Below, in pieces: positions 33,000 through 41,546 of a stretch of 64,000 nt of DNA. The position numbers and the translations under genes are program-made. Each line of letters begins with the position of its first letter. Positions within the stretch are counted from its first letter, which is position 1. Location: assembly GCA_964447405.1 (NCBI GenBank), contig CAYUSP010000001.1:372001-436000 (forward strand). The letters run 5' to 3'. The notes under the pieces are model-generated. The model did not search any database. It was not told where the DNA came from and worked only from the letters and a program-made list of their open reading frames with translations. This DNA is from JALNZF01 sp964447405. Its GTDB lineage: Bacteria > Nitrospirota > UBA9217.

Positions 33000-33629
33000 T
33001 CAACAAAAATTCTGCGTAATATAGACCTTGTCATCCGGGGAAATGAAAATTCCGATTCCCTCATTCTTCCAGAGAGGCATCAGGATATTCTGCCGGTGGC
33101 CCGGGCTGTTCATCCAGCCTTGGACCGTCGTTTCCGCGAGCCGTTCATGTGAGTTCCAGTCATAGAAAGCCTGGCCGTTTATGGTGGTCACGGAATCATA
33201 CAGGTTGTTCTGCAGGATGTTCTCCGCTCCCATGTAAACTTTGCTGTCAACGCGCAGGGCGCACTGATATCCCGCCTGCTTGTACCGATACGAAAAATCA
33301 TGCCCATCCGGAGAGTTATGAGCGAAGTAATTTCTTCTGGACATATCGCGGCTGTGCTTTCGTGCAATGCCGGACAAGTCGCTGTCCCATGCAAGAGGGG
33401 ATAAATGGTGTTTTCGCCGTTCTTCATTGATCAGGCGGTGGATCTGCTTTTCCAGGGATGCAATGTTGATCTGCGGCTGCTTTATGACCACCGGATGAAG
33501 GGTAGGATCGCGTTGCTTCGGTCCCGCGCAGCCGGCCAAGAGGGCGACCATGTTCACGGAGATCACAAGCAGGAATGACCAGTACTGCATGATCGCGACT
33601 GGCCTGTTTACACTGGTATCCATGTTCAT
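33000..33629 (-). CDS. CAP/SCP-domain lipoprotein
   Basis: About 209 residues from the ATG at 33629 (frame open to 33692; 33590 also possible). The hydrophobic segment ends in a lipobox (VALLAGC), giving an outer- or inner-membrane lipoprotein. The CAP domain (about 75-205) shows LINEERRKHHLSPLAWDSDL, SRDMSRRNYFAHNSPDG and TVQGWMNSPGHRQNI, including the two His and Glu residues of the family cleft. Bacterial CAP proteins act at the cell envelope, but their activity is unsettled. It is divergent from the transglycosylase gene. Confidence 0.8.
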   Translation of the reverse strand: MNMDTSVNRPVAIMQYWSFLLVISVNMVALLAGCAGPKQRDPTLHPVVIKQPQINIASLEKQIHRLINEERRKHHLSPLAWDSDLSGIARKHSRDMSRRNYFAHNSPDGHDFSYRYKQAGYQCALRVDSKVYMGAENILQNNLYDSVTTINGQAFYDWNSHERLAETTVQGWMNSPGHRQNILMPLWKNEGIGIFISPDDKVYITQNFC

Positions 33630-33678
33630 GGCGGCCCCCACAGGTCCATCATAACACATTTTGACCTCAAAATATGCT

Positions 33679-33707
33679 TTGCAATTTCGCAAGGCATCGT
33701 TTAATAT
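33679..33707 (+). promoter_or_regulatory. Sigma-70-like promoter of the transglycosylase gene
   Basis: TTGCAA (33679-33684), 17 bp, TAATAT (33702-33707). The predicted start (about 33714) leaves a 5-nt leader before the ATG at 33719, without a ribosome site. Confidence 0.5.
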
Positions 33708-33718
33708 TCGACCTGATC

Positions 33719-35206
33719 ATGAGAACCCTTACACCGCTCGTTACAGTCCGCGTTTTGACCATCCTGTCCTTGTTTGCAGCCGGTTGTGCGCATACCCCTG
33801 TTCAGGAATCGGAGAATCAGTTCTCTGCGTCGAAGGAAGCTCAGCAGGCATCAGCCGCGGCCAGTGATGCCTCCGCCCCTGTTTTCACTGCAACAAAAAC
33901 CGCTCCTGCGGCCGCGGAGTCGGCTGCTGCTGCACCAGTTGACTCGATAGCACCGGAAACTGCGGCTTTGCAACCGGGCGATACAGCAGTCGTGAACGGA
34001 AAAAAAGAGGTCGTCGAGCAGGAACAGGCATACCTGGACACGGCCCTGGAACTGACGGACACCGCGCAGGAGTTCTGGGAGGACGGAGATACGGACGAGG
34101 CGATTGAATCTCTGGACCAGGCCTATGCACTTATTCTGAAAGTACCCGGGAAAAATCCGAAATATCTGCAGCAGAAGGAAGACCTCAGGTTCGTGATTTC
34201 TCGGCGCATCATGGAGATGTACGCATCGCGGCAGACGGCTGCAATCGGAACGTCAGCTGCCATCCCCATGATCATCAACAGCCACGTGGAGCGGGAAATC
34301 CGGTCATTCCAGACCACGGAGCGAGACTTTTTTCTCGAATCCTACAAGCGGTCGGGCAGATACCGCCAGGACATTGTCAAGGCATTGAAAGAAGCCGGCA
34401 TGCCTGAGGAGCTTTCGTGGCTGCCGCTTATTGAAAGCGGTTATAAGGTCAGGGCTCTGTCGCGGGCGCGCGCGTTCGGGCTCTGGCAGTTCATCCCTTC
34501 CACAGGGTACAAGTTCGGGCTTAAGAGAAACGCGTGGGTGGACGAACGACTTGATCCGGAAAAATCTACTGCAGCGGCAATCGCCTATTTCAAGGAGCTT
34601 CATCAGATGTTCGGGGACTGGGCCACTGTCCTGGCCGCGTATAATTGCGGAGAAGGCGCTGTTGCAAGAGTCATCAGAGACCAAAAGGTCAACTATCTCG
34701 ATAATTTTTGGGATTTTTATGAGCGGCTACCCCGTGAAACTGCGCGCTATTTCCCTCGTTTCCTGGCAGTACTTGCCATCCTGAAGGACCCTGGGCAGTA
34801 CGGTTTTGTTCTGGAAGAGGCTGACAAACCGCTCCCCTATGAAACGGTAACGATCGAAAGGCCGGTCCACCTGCAGACCATGGCGGATGCTCTGGGCATG
34901 GTTCCGGAGGATCTGAAAGCGTTGAATCCCGAACTTCGACATGGTGCGACGCCGAACAGCTCATACGTGCTGCGCGTGCCGCCAGGGCAGGGGAGCGCGG
35001 TGCTTGCAAGCCTTGAAAAAATGGCGAAATGGTCGCCGCCCAAAGAAGAGTACATCGTACACCGCGTCAGACGGGGCGAGACGCTTTCCCTGATAGCGAT
35101 GCGCTACCGGACGAGTATTCAGAAGATCCTTGAAGCGAACAATATCAGGTCAACCAGGATGCTGCGCGTCGGACAGCGGCTGAAGATTCCGGTGAGGAAT
35201 ACGTAG
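33719..35206 (+). CDS. MltD-like membrane-bound lytic transglycosylase with LysM
   Basis: 495 residues from the ATG at 33719, which gives a lipoprotein signal (FAAGC); an earlier in-frame ATG at 33674 would precede the predicted promoter. A low-complexity Ala/Ser stretch (about 25-85) is a linker. The catalytic SLT domain (about 230-350) has LPLIESGY with the catalytic Glu, ARAFGLWQFIPSTG and TVLAAYNCGEG. A LysM domain closes the protein (EYIVHRVRRGETLSLIAMRY). It cleaves peptidoglycan to anhydro-muropeptides. Not in an operon with its divergent neighbour. Confidence 0.93.
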   Translation: MRTLTPLVTVRVLTILSLFAAGCAHTPVQESENQFSASKEAQQASAAASDASAPVFTATKTAPAAAESAAAAPVDSIAPETAALQPGDTAVVNGKKEVVEQEQAYLDTALELTDTAQEFWEDGDTDEAIESLDQAYALILKVPGKNPKYLQQKEDLRFVISRRIMEMYASRQTAAIGTSAAIPMIINSHVEREIRSFQTTERDFFLESYKRSGRYRQDIVKALKEAGMPEELSWLPLIESGYKVRALSRARAFGLWQFIPSTGYKFGLKRNAWVDERLDPEKSTAAAIAYFKELHQMFGDWATVLAAYNCGEGAVARVIRDQKVNYLDNFWDFYERLPRETARYFPRFLAVLAILKDPGQYGFVLEEADKPLPYETVTIERPVHLQTMADALGMVPEDLKALNPELRHGATPNSSYVLRVPPGQGSAVLASLEKMAKWSPPKEEYIVHRVRRGETLSLIAMRYRTSIQKILEANNIRSTRMLRVGQRLKIPVRNT

Positions 35207-35342
35207 GATCTGCGTTAAATCGCTTGATTCTTTGAAGCTCGTAACTTCTGCGAGAAGGGATCTTTTTCTGAAGTATGCCGAATACTTCCCCTCCGCAGAC
35301 TTCTTATTACATCCCGATGCGGCAACACCTCGTACCCTCTTG

Positions 35343-37487
35343 TCAACCCTTTGTCAGGGAAAAATCGATCCTCTTTCTGACCGGATCAACGCGGTCGACC
35401 TGCACGCGCACCGTATCACCGATGCGATACGCCAGTTTCTTCCTTTCACCCCTCAGGCAGTGCTGTTTTTCCACATACTGGTAATAATCATCCGTGAGCG
35501 ATGATACATGGACGAGTCCTTCCACGAAAAGATCGCGGAGCTGCACGAAGAAGCCGAACTGCAGCACGCCGGTGATGATTCCTTCATAGTTTTCCCCGAC
35601 CTTGTCTTTCATGAACTCAAGCTTCAGCATGGTTATCACATCGCGCTCCGCCTCCATGGCAACGCGCTCCCGACGTGAGCAATGCGCTGCTGCTTCGGGC
35701 AGTTCCGAGGCGAGTTTCTCCCGATAGGCGCCTTCCTTCAGTTTGTCCTTCATATCAGCCTTCAGGATGCGGTGCACGATCAGGTCAGGATAGCGCCGGA
35801 TGGGCGAGGTAAAATGGGTGTAGGTTTCGGCGGCAAGTCCGAAATGGCCGACGTTCTCCTCGGAGTACCGCGCCTGTTTCATGGTGCGGAGCAGGACCGT
35901 GTTGATCAACGTCTCCTCGGGCGTGCCTTTTGCCTTGGCAAGGGCTTTCTGGAGATGGTGCGGCTTGAGCTTTTTTGCCGCAGGCAGGGAGATGCCGAGG
36001 GTTGCGAGGAAGTCGATGAGGTCGGTGAGCCTGTCTTCCGCCGGCTCTTCATGGATGCGGTAGATGAACGGGGCTTCCTTGCGTTCGATGTGCCCCGCGA
36101 CGGTCTCATTCGCGGCGAGCATGAACTCCTCGATGATCTGGTGCGCCATGTTCCGCTCCGCCCTGATGATGTCGGTCATCCTTCCCTGGAGATCAAGCAC
36201 GATCTGGGGTTCGGGGAGGTCAAAGTCTATGCTGCCGCGCTTCACCCGCTTGGCGCGCAGGATTGCCATAAGCTCCTCCATGAGATGAAACTGGTCGAGG
36301 AGGGCGCTGTAGCGTTCGCATTCGGCGGCATTGCGGTCAACCAGGATCTCGCGCACCGCGGTGTAGGTCATTCGCTCATTGCTGTTGATGACGCTGTCGT
36401 AGATTTCATAACGGCCGACATCTCCGTCTGAAGTAATATCCATTTCGCAAGTAAGCGTCAAACGGTCCACATTGGGATTCAGGCTGCAGATGCCGTTCGA
36501 CAATGCTTCCGGCAGCATGGGGATGGCGCGGTCGGGAAGATATACGCTTGTTCCCCGGTGATACGCTTCTTCGTCAAGCGAGGTGCCTTGCTTCACATAA
36601 TGGGCGACATCCGCAATATGGACCCAGAGGCGGTAGCCGGAGGAGATCTTTTCGATGGATATTGCATCATCGAAGTCGCGCGCTTTTTCGCCGTCTATGG
36701 TGACCGTGGACAGGCCGCGAAGGTCCCGCCGGTCACGTCGCATGGCAGCGTTGACCTGCTGGGGAATGCTTTCCGCTTCCGCGATCACGGCAGGGGAGAA
36801 GAGAACCGGCAACTCGTACTGTTCAATGATCAGTTCGGAATCGATGCCCGGTTGGCCCGGTTTGCCAATGATCCTGAGGATCCTGCCTTCCGGCGGTCTG
36901 CCTCGCAGAGGGTAGATGATGATCTCGGCGGAGACTATGTCTCCGTTTTTTGCCTTGCCGGCGTTCTCGCTGCGGATGAGCAGGTCCTGAGTGACCTTCG
37001 GATTGTTTGACGTTACGAATCCTGAACCGCCGGTCCGCGGATCAGGCAATTCATACATGCCCACAATCCTGGTATGCGCGCGCTCGAGGATGCGGATGAT
37101 CGCGCCCTCACGCTTGCCCGTGGCTTTTTTTCGGCCTGCAGGCGGTGTGACACGCGCCATGACCTTGTCTCCATCCATGGCATCGATCCGGCTTTTAGCG
37201 GATATATAAATATCGCTCAGCCCTTTTTTCTCAGGCAGTACGAACCCGAATCCCTGGTGGTGGGCCTGGAAGATGCCGGCCTCAAGGTCCATTTTGTCCG
37301 GCAGTCCGTAGCGATTGCCGCGTGTTTTGACGATCTCTCCCGCGAGGACCAGTTCGTTCAAAGCATGCTTCAATTCATGCCGGTCGTCGGTCTTGAGGTG
37401 GAGTTGGCGCATGATCTCGCGGACCATCATGGGCTTGTTGATCCTGGTTCGGATCAATTCGATGAGTTGTTTGTGGGTGTAGGTCAT
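35343..37487 (-). CDS. rnr: Ribonuclease R
   Basis: About 714 residues from the ATG at 37487; the frame stays open 78 bp upstream, but that part is made of tandem repeats. Domains: N-terminal winged helix (HKQLIELIRTRINKPMMVREI), two cold-shock domains, the RNB catalytic domain with RRDLRGLSTVTIDGEKARDFDD (Asp cluster for Mg) near residue 260 and HFTSPIRRYPDL, and a C-terminal S1 domain (EGIITGVLQFGFFV). It degrades structured RNA 3' to 5'. No basic tail is seen, unlike E. coli. Weak ribosome site. Confidence 0.93.
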   Translation of the reverse strand: MTYTHKQLIELIRTRINKPMMVREIMRQLHLKTDDRHELKHALNELVLAGEIVKTRGNRYGLPDKMDLEAGIFQAHHQGFGFVLPEKKGLSDIYISAKSRIDAMDGDKVMARVTPPAGRKKATGKREGAIIRILERAHTRIVGMYELPDPRTGGSGFVTSNNPKVTQDLLIRSENAGKAKNGDIVSAEIIIYPLRGRPPEGRILRIIGKPGQPGIDSELIIEQYELPVLFSPAVIAEAESIPQQVNAAMRRDRRDLRGLSTVTIDGEKARDFDDAISIEKISSGYRLWVHIADVAHYVKQGTSLDEEAYHRGTSVYLPDRAIPMLPEALSNGICSLNPNVDRLTLTCEMDITSDGDVGRYEIYDSVINSNERMTYTAVREILVDRNAAECERYSALLDQFHLMEELMAILRAKRVKRGSIDFDLPEPQIVLDLQGRMTDIIRAERNMAHQIIEEFMLAANETVAGHIERKEAPFIYRIHEEPAEDRLTDLIDFLATLGISLPAAKKLKPHHLQKALAKAKGTPEETLINTVLLRTMKQARYSEENVGHFGLAAETYTHFTSPIRRYPDLIVHRILKADMKDKLKEGAYREKLASELPEAAAHCSRRERVAMEAERDVITMLKLEFMKDKVGENYEGIITGVLQFGFFVQLRDLFVEGLVHVSSLTDDYYQYVEKQHCLRGERKKLAYRIGDTVRVQVDRVDPVRKRIDFSLTKG

Positions 37488-37494
37488 AAGTGAT

Positions 37495-37525
37495 AGTTCG
37501 TAGTTTGGAGTTCGTAGTTCGGAGT
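37495..37525. repeat. 14-bp tandem repeat upstream of rnr
   Basis: AGTTCGTAGTTTGG and AGTTCGTAGTTCGG follow each other directly, then AGT starts a third copy. A shorter inverted match (CTCCGAACT) lies at 37552-37560. The repeat fills the space between the rnr start and the thioesterase gene and has no coding sense. Confidence 0.75.
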
Positions 37526-37569
37526 AAGGATCGATGTTCAAAGCACTAAAGCTCCGAACTCCCATCTAC

Positions 37570-38004
37570 TTACTCCTGACTTATTCTCAGCAATTTACCC
37601 GTTGCCTCGGCAATCAGCAGCGGACCCCGTTCTATCCGGGCGTCTGCAAGGACCAGCCTTTTTTTTTCACTGGTGATTCTGCCAATCACCAGGAGTTCTT
37701 CTCCAGGTGCTGCCGGAGCATGGAACTTCATGGTCATTTCAGCGGTCACGGCATTCAAGCCCAGAGCGAAAGCAAGCTTTACCATGGCCTCGTCGAGAAG
37801 CGCTGCGAGAATGCCGCCGTGTATGATGCCCGCGAATCCCTGGTGCGTTTCCCGCGGCGTGAACCTGGCGCTGATGGACTTCGCTTCGCGGTTAATCTCA
37901 AAAGCGACTGCAAGGCCGTCGTGATTATTCCTTCCGCAGACGAAGCATTTTCCGTTGTCCTGCAGCTGAATCATGCGATCCGAATCCCGCTGCCCGGGGA
38001 ACAT
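37570..38004 (-). CDS. PaaI-like hotdog thioesterase
   Basis: 144 residues from the ATG at 38004 (GGAG 8 nt upstream). The hotdog fold is shown by GIIHGGILAALLDEAMVKLA, with the HGG(I/L) motif and the acidic residue used in acyl-CoA hydrolysis, and by EMTMKFHAPAAPGEELLV. An N-terminal CFVCGRNNHDGL extension with two Cys is seen in a subgroup of these proteins. The substrate is unknown. It shares the upstream region with glnE in divergent orientation. Confidence 0.82.
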   Translation of the reverse strand: MFPGQRDSDRMIQLQDNGKCFVCGRNNHDGLAVAFEINREAKSISARFTPRETHQGFAGIIHGGILAALLDEAMVKLAFALGLNAVTAEMTMKFHAPAAPGEELLVIGRITSEKKRLVLADARIERGPLLIAEATGKLLRISQE

Positions 38005-38018
38005 TTCATCATCTCCGC

Positions 38019-38047
38019 TTGTGTCTCCTCATGCTTGTCAGTATAAT
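38019..38047 (+). promoter_or_regulatory. Sigma-70-like promoter of glnE, leaderless
   Basis: TTGTGT (38019-38024), 17 bp, TATAAT (38042-38047). The calculated start is 38054, one base before the ATG at 38055. The region has no ribosome site. It overlaps the 5' side of the divergent thioesterase gene. Confidence 0.55.
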
Positions 38048-38054
38048 ATAAAAC

Positions 38055-41000
38055 ATGTCAATTGACAAACAGATAAAGACCTCTCCTGAACAATTGCTCG
38101 CCATGGGAATAGCGGATCCGGTGCAGGCGCTCAAGAATATCGGATTGCTAAGCGACCTTCTCGGAGCTCAGGATGCTGAGATTCTGCTTCCGCGGGTATA
38201 TGCCGAATTGCAGCGGGCGGCCGATCCTGACATGGCATTGAACAATCTGGAGCGGTTCATGGGTTCGCTTGGAGATGTAGCGTCCTTCGTCAGGCAATGC
38301 AGTGAGCAACGGCATATTCTTCGATCGCTGATCACGATCTTTGGCGCCAGTCGTTTTCTTTCAACCTATCTGGTTCTTCATGCCGAGAAGAACCTCGCGT
38401 TTCTGTCTGATCCCGGATTCTTGTTCCGGCGGGCAGAAAAACTGGTGCTCTCAGAGCGCCTGACTGTTCTCATGCAGGGTGAGACTGAAGATGTGAAGTT
38501 CTTTCACCTTTTGCGCATGTTCCGCAAACAGGAAATGCTGCGGATCGGTCTACGCGACCTGCTGGGCGCAGCGGATCTGCAGGAAACCGTTGCTGACCTG
38601 TCCTGTCTTGCTGAAGTATGCCTTCAGAGGTCTTTTGCCTGGGCGGAGGAGGGATTGCAGAAGCGTCATGGCATGCCGACGCTAGCCAGGGCGGATGGTA
38701 CCCCCGTGAAAGCGGGTTTCGTGGTTATTGCCATGGGCAAACTGGGCGGGCAGGAGTTGAACTTCAGCTCTGATGTGGATCTTATGTATGTTTATTCGGC
38801 GGATGGGGAAACAGAGGGGATGCGTTCCTCCGATGGTGCGCTCCTCAATAAGATCACGAACCATCAGTTTTTTATCAAGCTGGCAGAGCGGTTGAGCGCG
38901 GCGATCGGTGAAAAGACAGAAGACGGCTTCGTGTTCCGGGTCGATCTGCGGCTCCGGCCCGAAGGACAGCGCGGACCGCTGGCGCAGAGCCTGGGCGGCT
39001 ATGAAATATACTATGAATCGTGGGGCCAGACATGGGAGCGGTCGGCGCTTATCAAGGCGAGGCCCGTGGCCGGGGATGCTGGCATAGGGAATGAGTTTTT
39101 GAACCGTATTGCGCCGTTCGTATACCGTAAATATATGGACTTCGGAGCTTTTGGCGAGATCCGGGGCATGAAGGAAAAGATCAACAGGGATGTGGAACTG
39201 AAAGGAAAGGCTCATCGTGACGTCAAACTCGGTTATGGAGGCATCCGGGAGATCGAATTCGTTATTCAAGCGCTTCAGCTTATCTACGGTGGACGTGACC
39301 GGGCGCTGCGGGAAAAGAACGCTCTTAAAGCCCTTCACGTACTGTCGCAAAAGGGGCTGATCACGTATCAGGAGCATGATAGTCTTGCAAAGGCCTATGC
39401 ATTCCTCCGCATGGTTGAGCACAGGATTCAGATTCTCGATGACCTGCAATCGCAGACCATGCCGTCCGATGAGAAGGAGTTGCGTTTGCTTGCCCGCCGC
39501 GCCGGGTATTTTGACGCGAACAGGGAGGCCGAGGGGTTGTTACGCGACTATGCCGAGCATACCCGGCTCGTCAGGGGCATCTATGACGATATGTTCGCTT
39601 TTACCGGTGATGCGGAAGCGGCATCAACTCCGATCAGCGATTATATCACCCTGCTCGACGCGGAGCTGCCCGAGCAGGATGCGGTATCACAGCTGAGGAA
39701 ACATGGTTTCAGGGATCCCGGCAAGGCATACCGGAACCTCCTGCTGCTCAGGGAGGGGCCGGCTTTCGTTCATCAGACACCCCGAAGCCGCAAGCTTTTT
39801 AATGAGATATTCCCGCTTTTGTTCCGGGAGATCATTGCATCCACGGATCCTGACCTGGCGCTGCACCTCCTTGAATCGTTCCTCGCGGCCCAGGGATCGT
39901 GGGTAGCTTTCAAATCGCTCGTTGAACTGCACGCATCGGCGACTACGGTGCTGGTTGCGGTGTTCGCGAACAGTGAATATTTGTCCAGAATGCTGATCAG
40001 CAGACCCGTGCTCCTGATAAACCTGCTGGAGTCCCGGAAAAAATCGGGAACCGGGACCAGCACGATGTATGCCAGAGAACTCTCTGACAGCCTGGAGCGA
40101 GCATCGGATATTACGGACAAACTTGAAGCGCTGCGCCGCTTCAAAAACCAGGAGGAAATCCGGATCGGCATGGCAGACCTGCTTTCCGGCGCCCGCCCCG
40201 CTGCCGTGTTCCGAGAACTCTCCAAACTTGCGGAAGTCTGCCTCGATGCCGCCCTGACTCTTGCCGTGAACGAGATCGCAAAACGCTTTGGCGTGGAGGC
40301 ATCCGCATCCGGGCTCGCGGTGATCGGCGCGGGAAAACTCGGCGGCAGGGAGCTCTCGTACGGGTCCGATCTCGACATTTTTTTCGTTTTTTCCGAAGTG
40401 AACGCTGCCGCTGCGCCCGCAGGACTTTCGGTGTTTGAATATTTCAGCAAGATCGCAGAGAAGGCGATATCCTATCTATCCACGCTCACGCGAGAGGGAT
40501 TCGTGTTCCGTGTGGACACCCGACTCAGGCCAACGGGATCCAAGGGCCCACTGGTGCAGAGCATCGATGCAGTTAAAACGTATTACGGTACAAAAGCGGA
40601 AACGTGGGAACAACAGGCCCTTTTGCGCGCACGTTGTGTCGCGGGCGACCGCATGGTAGGAAGGGAATTCATATCCTCCATACAGGTGTTGATCTATAAG
40701 GAGCAGGACAGAGTTTCCCTTGCAAGGGACATTAAAGACATGCGCTCAAAAATGGAGGATGAGGTCGGCAGGGAAGGCACGACACACTACAATATCAAAC
40801 AGGGAGCAGGGGGCATTGTTGATATTGAGTTCCTGATCCAGTTCCTGCAACTCATGCACGGGTTTAGGAACGAATGGGTGCGCGTCCCGGGAAATCATAA
40901 TGCGCTCCGGGCTCTCAGAAAAATTAACGTTCTTACAGCGGATGATTATCGCATGCTGTTGGATGCTTACCTATTCATGCGTAAACTCGAAAGCCGAATG

Positions 41001-41177
41001 CGAATTGTTTCCAACCAGACGACCAGCGATCTGAGCAAAAATCCGGAGAAGGTCCAGTTGCTTGCGCGCCGCATGGGATATGGGGATGATGGTTCGCCTG
41101 CCGGCGTGAAGCTTCTTGAGGACTATGAAAAGAGGAGCCAACAGGTGAGGTCTCTTTTTATCCGGCTGGTGCAGTAG
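38055..41177 (+). CDS. glnE: Bifunctional glutamine synthetase adenylyltransferase/deadenylase
   Basis: A 1040-residue enzyme controlling glutamine synthetase by adding or removing AMP. It contains two nucleotidyltransferase halves. The N-terminal deadenylase half has GKLGGQELNFSSDVDLMYVY near residue 228, and the C-terminal adenylylation half has GKLGGRELSYGSDLDIFFVF near 758; both keep the SDxD metal motif. Helical linker (GlnD_UR_UTase) domains follow each. Length and motifs are normal. It responds to PII and glutamine in known systems; no PII gene is in the window. A terminator follows at 41211. Confidence 0.95.
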   Translation: MSIDKQIKTSPEQLLAMGIADPVQALKNIGLLSDLLGAQDAEILLPRVYAELQRAADPDMALNNLERFMGSLGDVASFVRQCSEQRHILRSLITIFGASRFLSTYLVLHAEKNLAFLSDPGFLFRRAEKLVLSERLTVLMQGETEDVKFFHLLRMFRKQEMLRIGLRDLLGAADLQETVADLSCLAEVCLQRSFAWAEEGLQKRHGMPTLARADGTPVKAGFVVIAMGKLGGQELNFSSDVDLMYVYSADGETEGMRSSDGALLNKITNHQFFIKLAERLSAAIGEKTEDGFVFRVDLRLRPEGQRGPLAQSLGGYEIYYESWGQTWERSALIKARPVAGDAGIGNEFLNRIAPFVYRKYMDFGAFGEIRGMKEKINRDVELKGKAHRDVKLGYGGIREIEFVIQALQLIYGGRDRALREKNALKALHVLSQKGLITYQEHDSLAKAYAFLRMVEHRIQILDDLQSQTMPSDEKELRLLARRAGYFDANREAEGLLRDYAEHTRLVRGIYDDMFAFTGDAEAASTPISDYITLLDAELPEQDAVSQLRKHGFRDPGKAYRNLLLLREGPAFVHQTPRSRKLFNEIFPLLFREIIASTDPDLALHLLESFLAAQGSWVAFKSLVELHASATTVLVAVFANSEYLSRMLISRPVLLINLLESRKKSGTGTSTMYARELSDSLERASDITDKLEALRRFKNQEEIRIGMADLLSGARPAAVFRELSKLAEVCLDAALTLAVNEIAKRFGVEASASGLAVIGAGKLGGRELSYGSDLDIFFVFSEVNAAAAPAGLSVFEYFSKIAEKAISYLSTLTREGFVFRVDTRLRPTGSKGPLVQSIDAVKTYYGTKAETWEQQALLRARCVAGDRMVGREFISSIQVLIYKEQDRVSLARDIKDMRSKMEDEVGREGTTHYNIKQGAGGIVDIEFLIQFLQLMHGFRNEWVRVPGNHNALRALRKINVLTADDYRMLLDAYLFMRKLESRMRIVSNQTTSDLSKNPEKVQLLARRMGYGDDGSPAGVKLLEDYEKRSQQVRSLFIRLVQ

Positions 41178-41210
41178 CAATACAATCCACATTTATATTC
41201 AGCAATCAAT

Positions 41211-41245
41211 AAGCCCAACTCGCGATGAGAGAGGGGCTTTTTTTG
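41211..41245 (+). terminator. Terminator of glnE
   Basis: AAGCCC...GGGGCTT, with an inner CTC/GAG pairing, followed by seven T's. It ends 68 bp after the glnE stop. Confidence 0.8.
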
Positions 41246-41456
41246 TGCCTATTCCATGAAAATGATACGCCAGTACCCGATACTCACTCAGCCAATTCGA
41301 TATCGGACTGTCCGAAATGTGACTGTGTTAAATAAATGCAATAATACAAATAGATGCAATATTGTTTACGTGAATAGAATAATGTTTGTCCAGAAACAGA
41401 CCCATGCTAAAAGTGGCGCTAACCACAACAATATGTATTCTAAAGAAAAACAAACA
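41246..41456. other. AT-rich gene-free stretch
   Basis: No credible gene; one 73-codon frame (41256-41477) has an amino-acid make-up typical of non-coding AT-rich DNA. This region leads into the sigma-54-type promoter and may hold the enhancer site of its activator, which I cannot point out. Confidence 0.5.
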
Positions 41457-41472
41457 TGGCAGGTTTATTGCT
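41457..41472 (+). promoter_or_regulatory. Sigma-54-type promoter of the large lipoprotein gene
   Basis: TGGCAG-GTTTA-TTGCT fits the RpoN consensus TGGCAC-N5-TTGCW with one mismatch and exact spacing. The expected start is near 41483, leaving a 64-nt leader that contains GGAGGG before the ATG at 41547. Confidence 0.65.
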
Positions 41473-41546
41473 ATTAATAGTTCGGTTTACAACCAATAAT
41501 AATTAAATAAATATCTCGTGAACCGGGAGAAAAAAAGGAGGGTACT

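Noticed and set aside
35682..36431. Plus-strand frame of 249 codons over rnr
   Set aside because: Opposite-strand shadow of RNase R, with no start signal or family features.
41256..41477. Possible 73-residue protein
   Set aside because: Composition (many Asn, Arg, Lys, Tyr without pattern), no ribosome site, and it runs through the sigma-54-type promoter.
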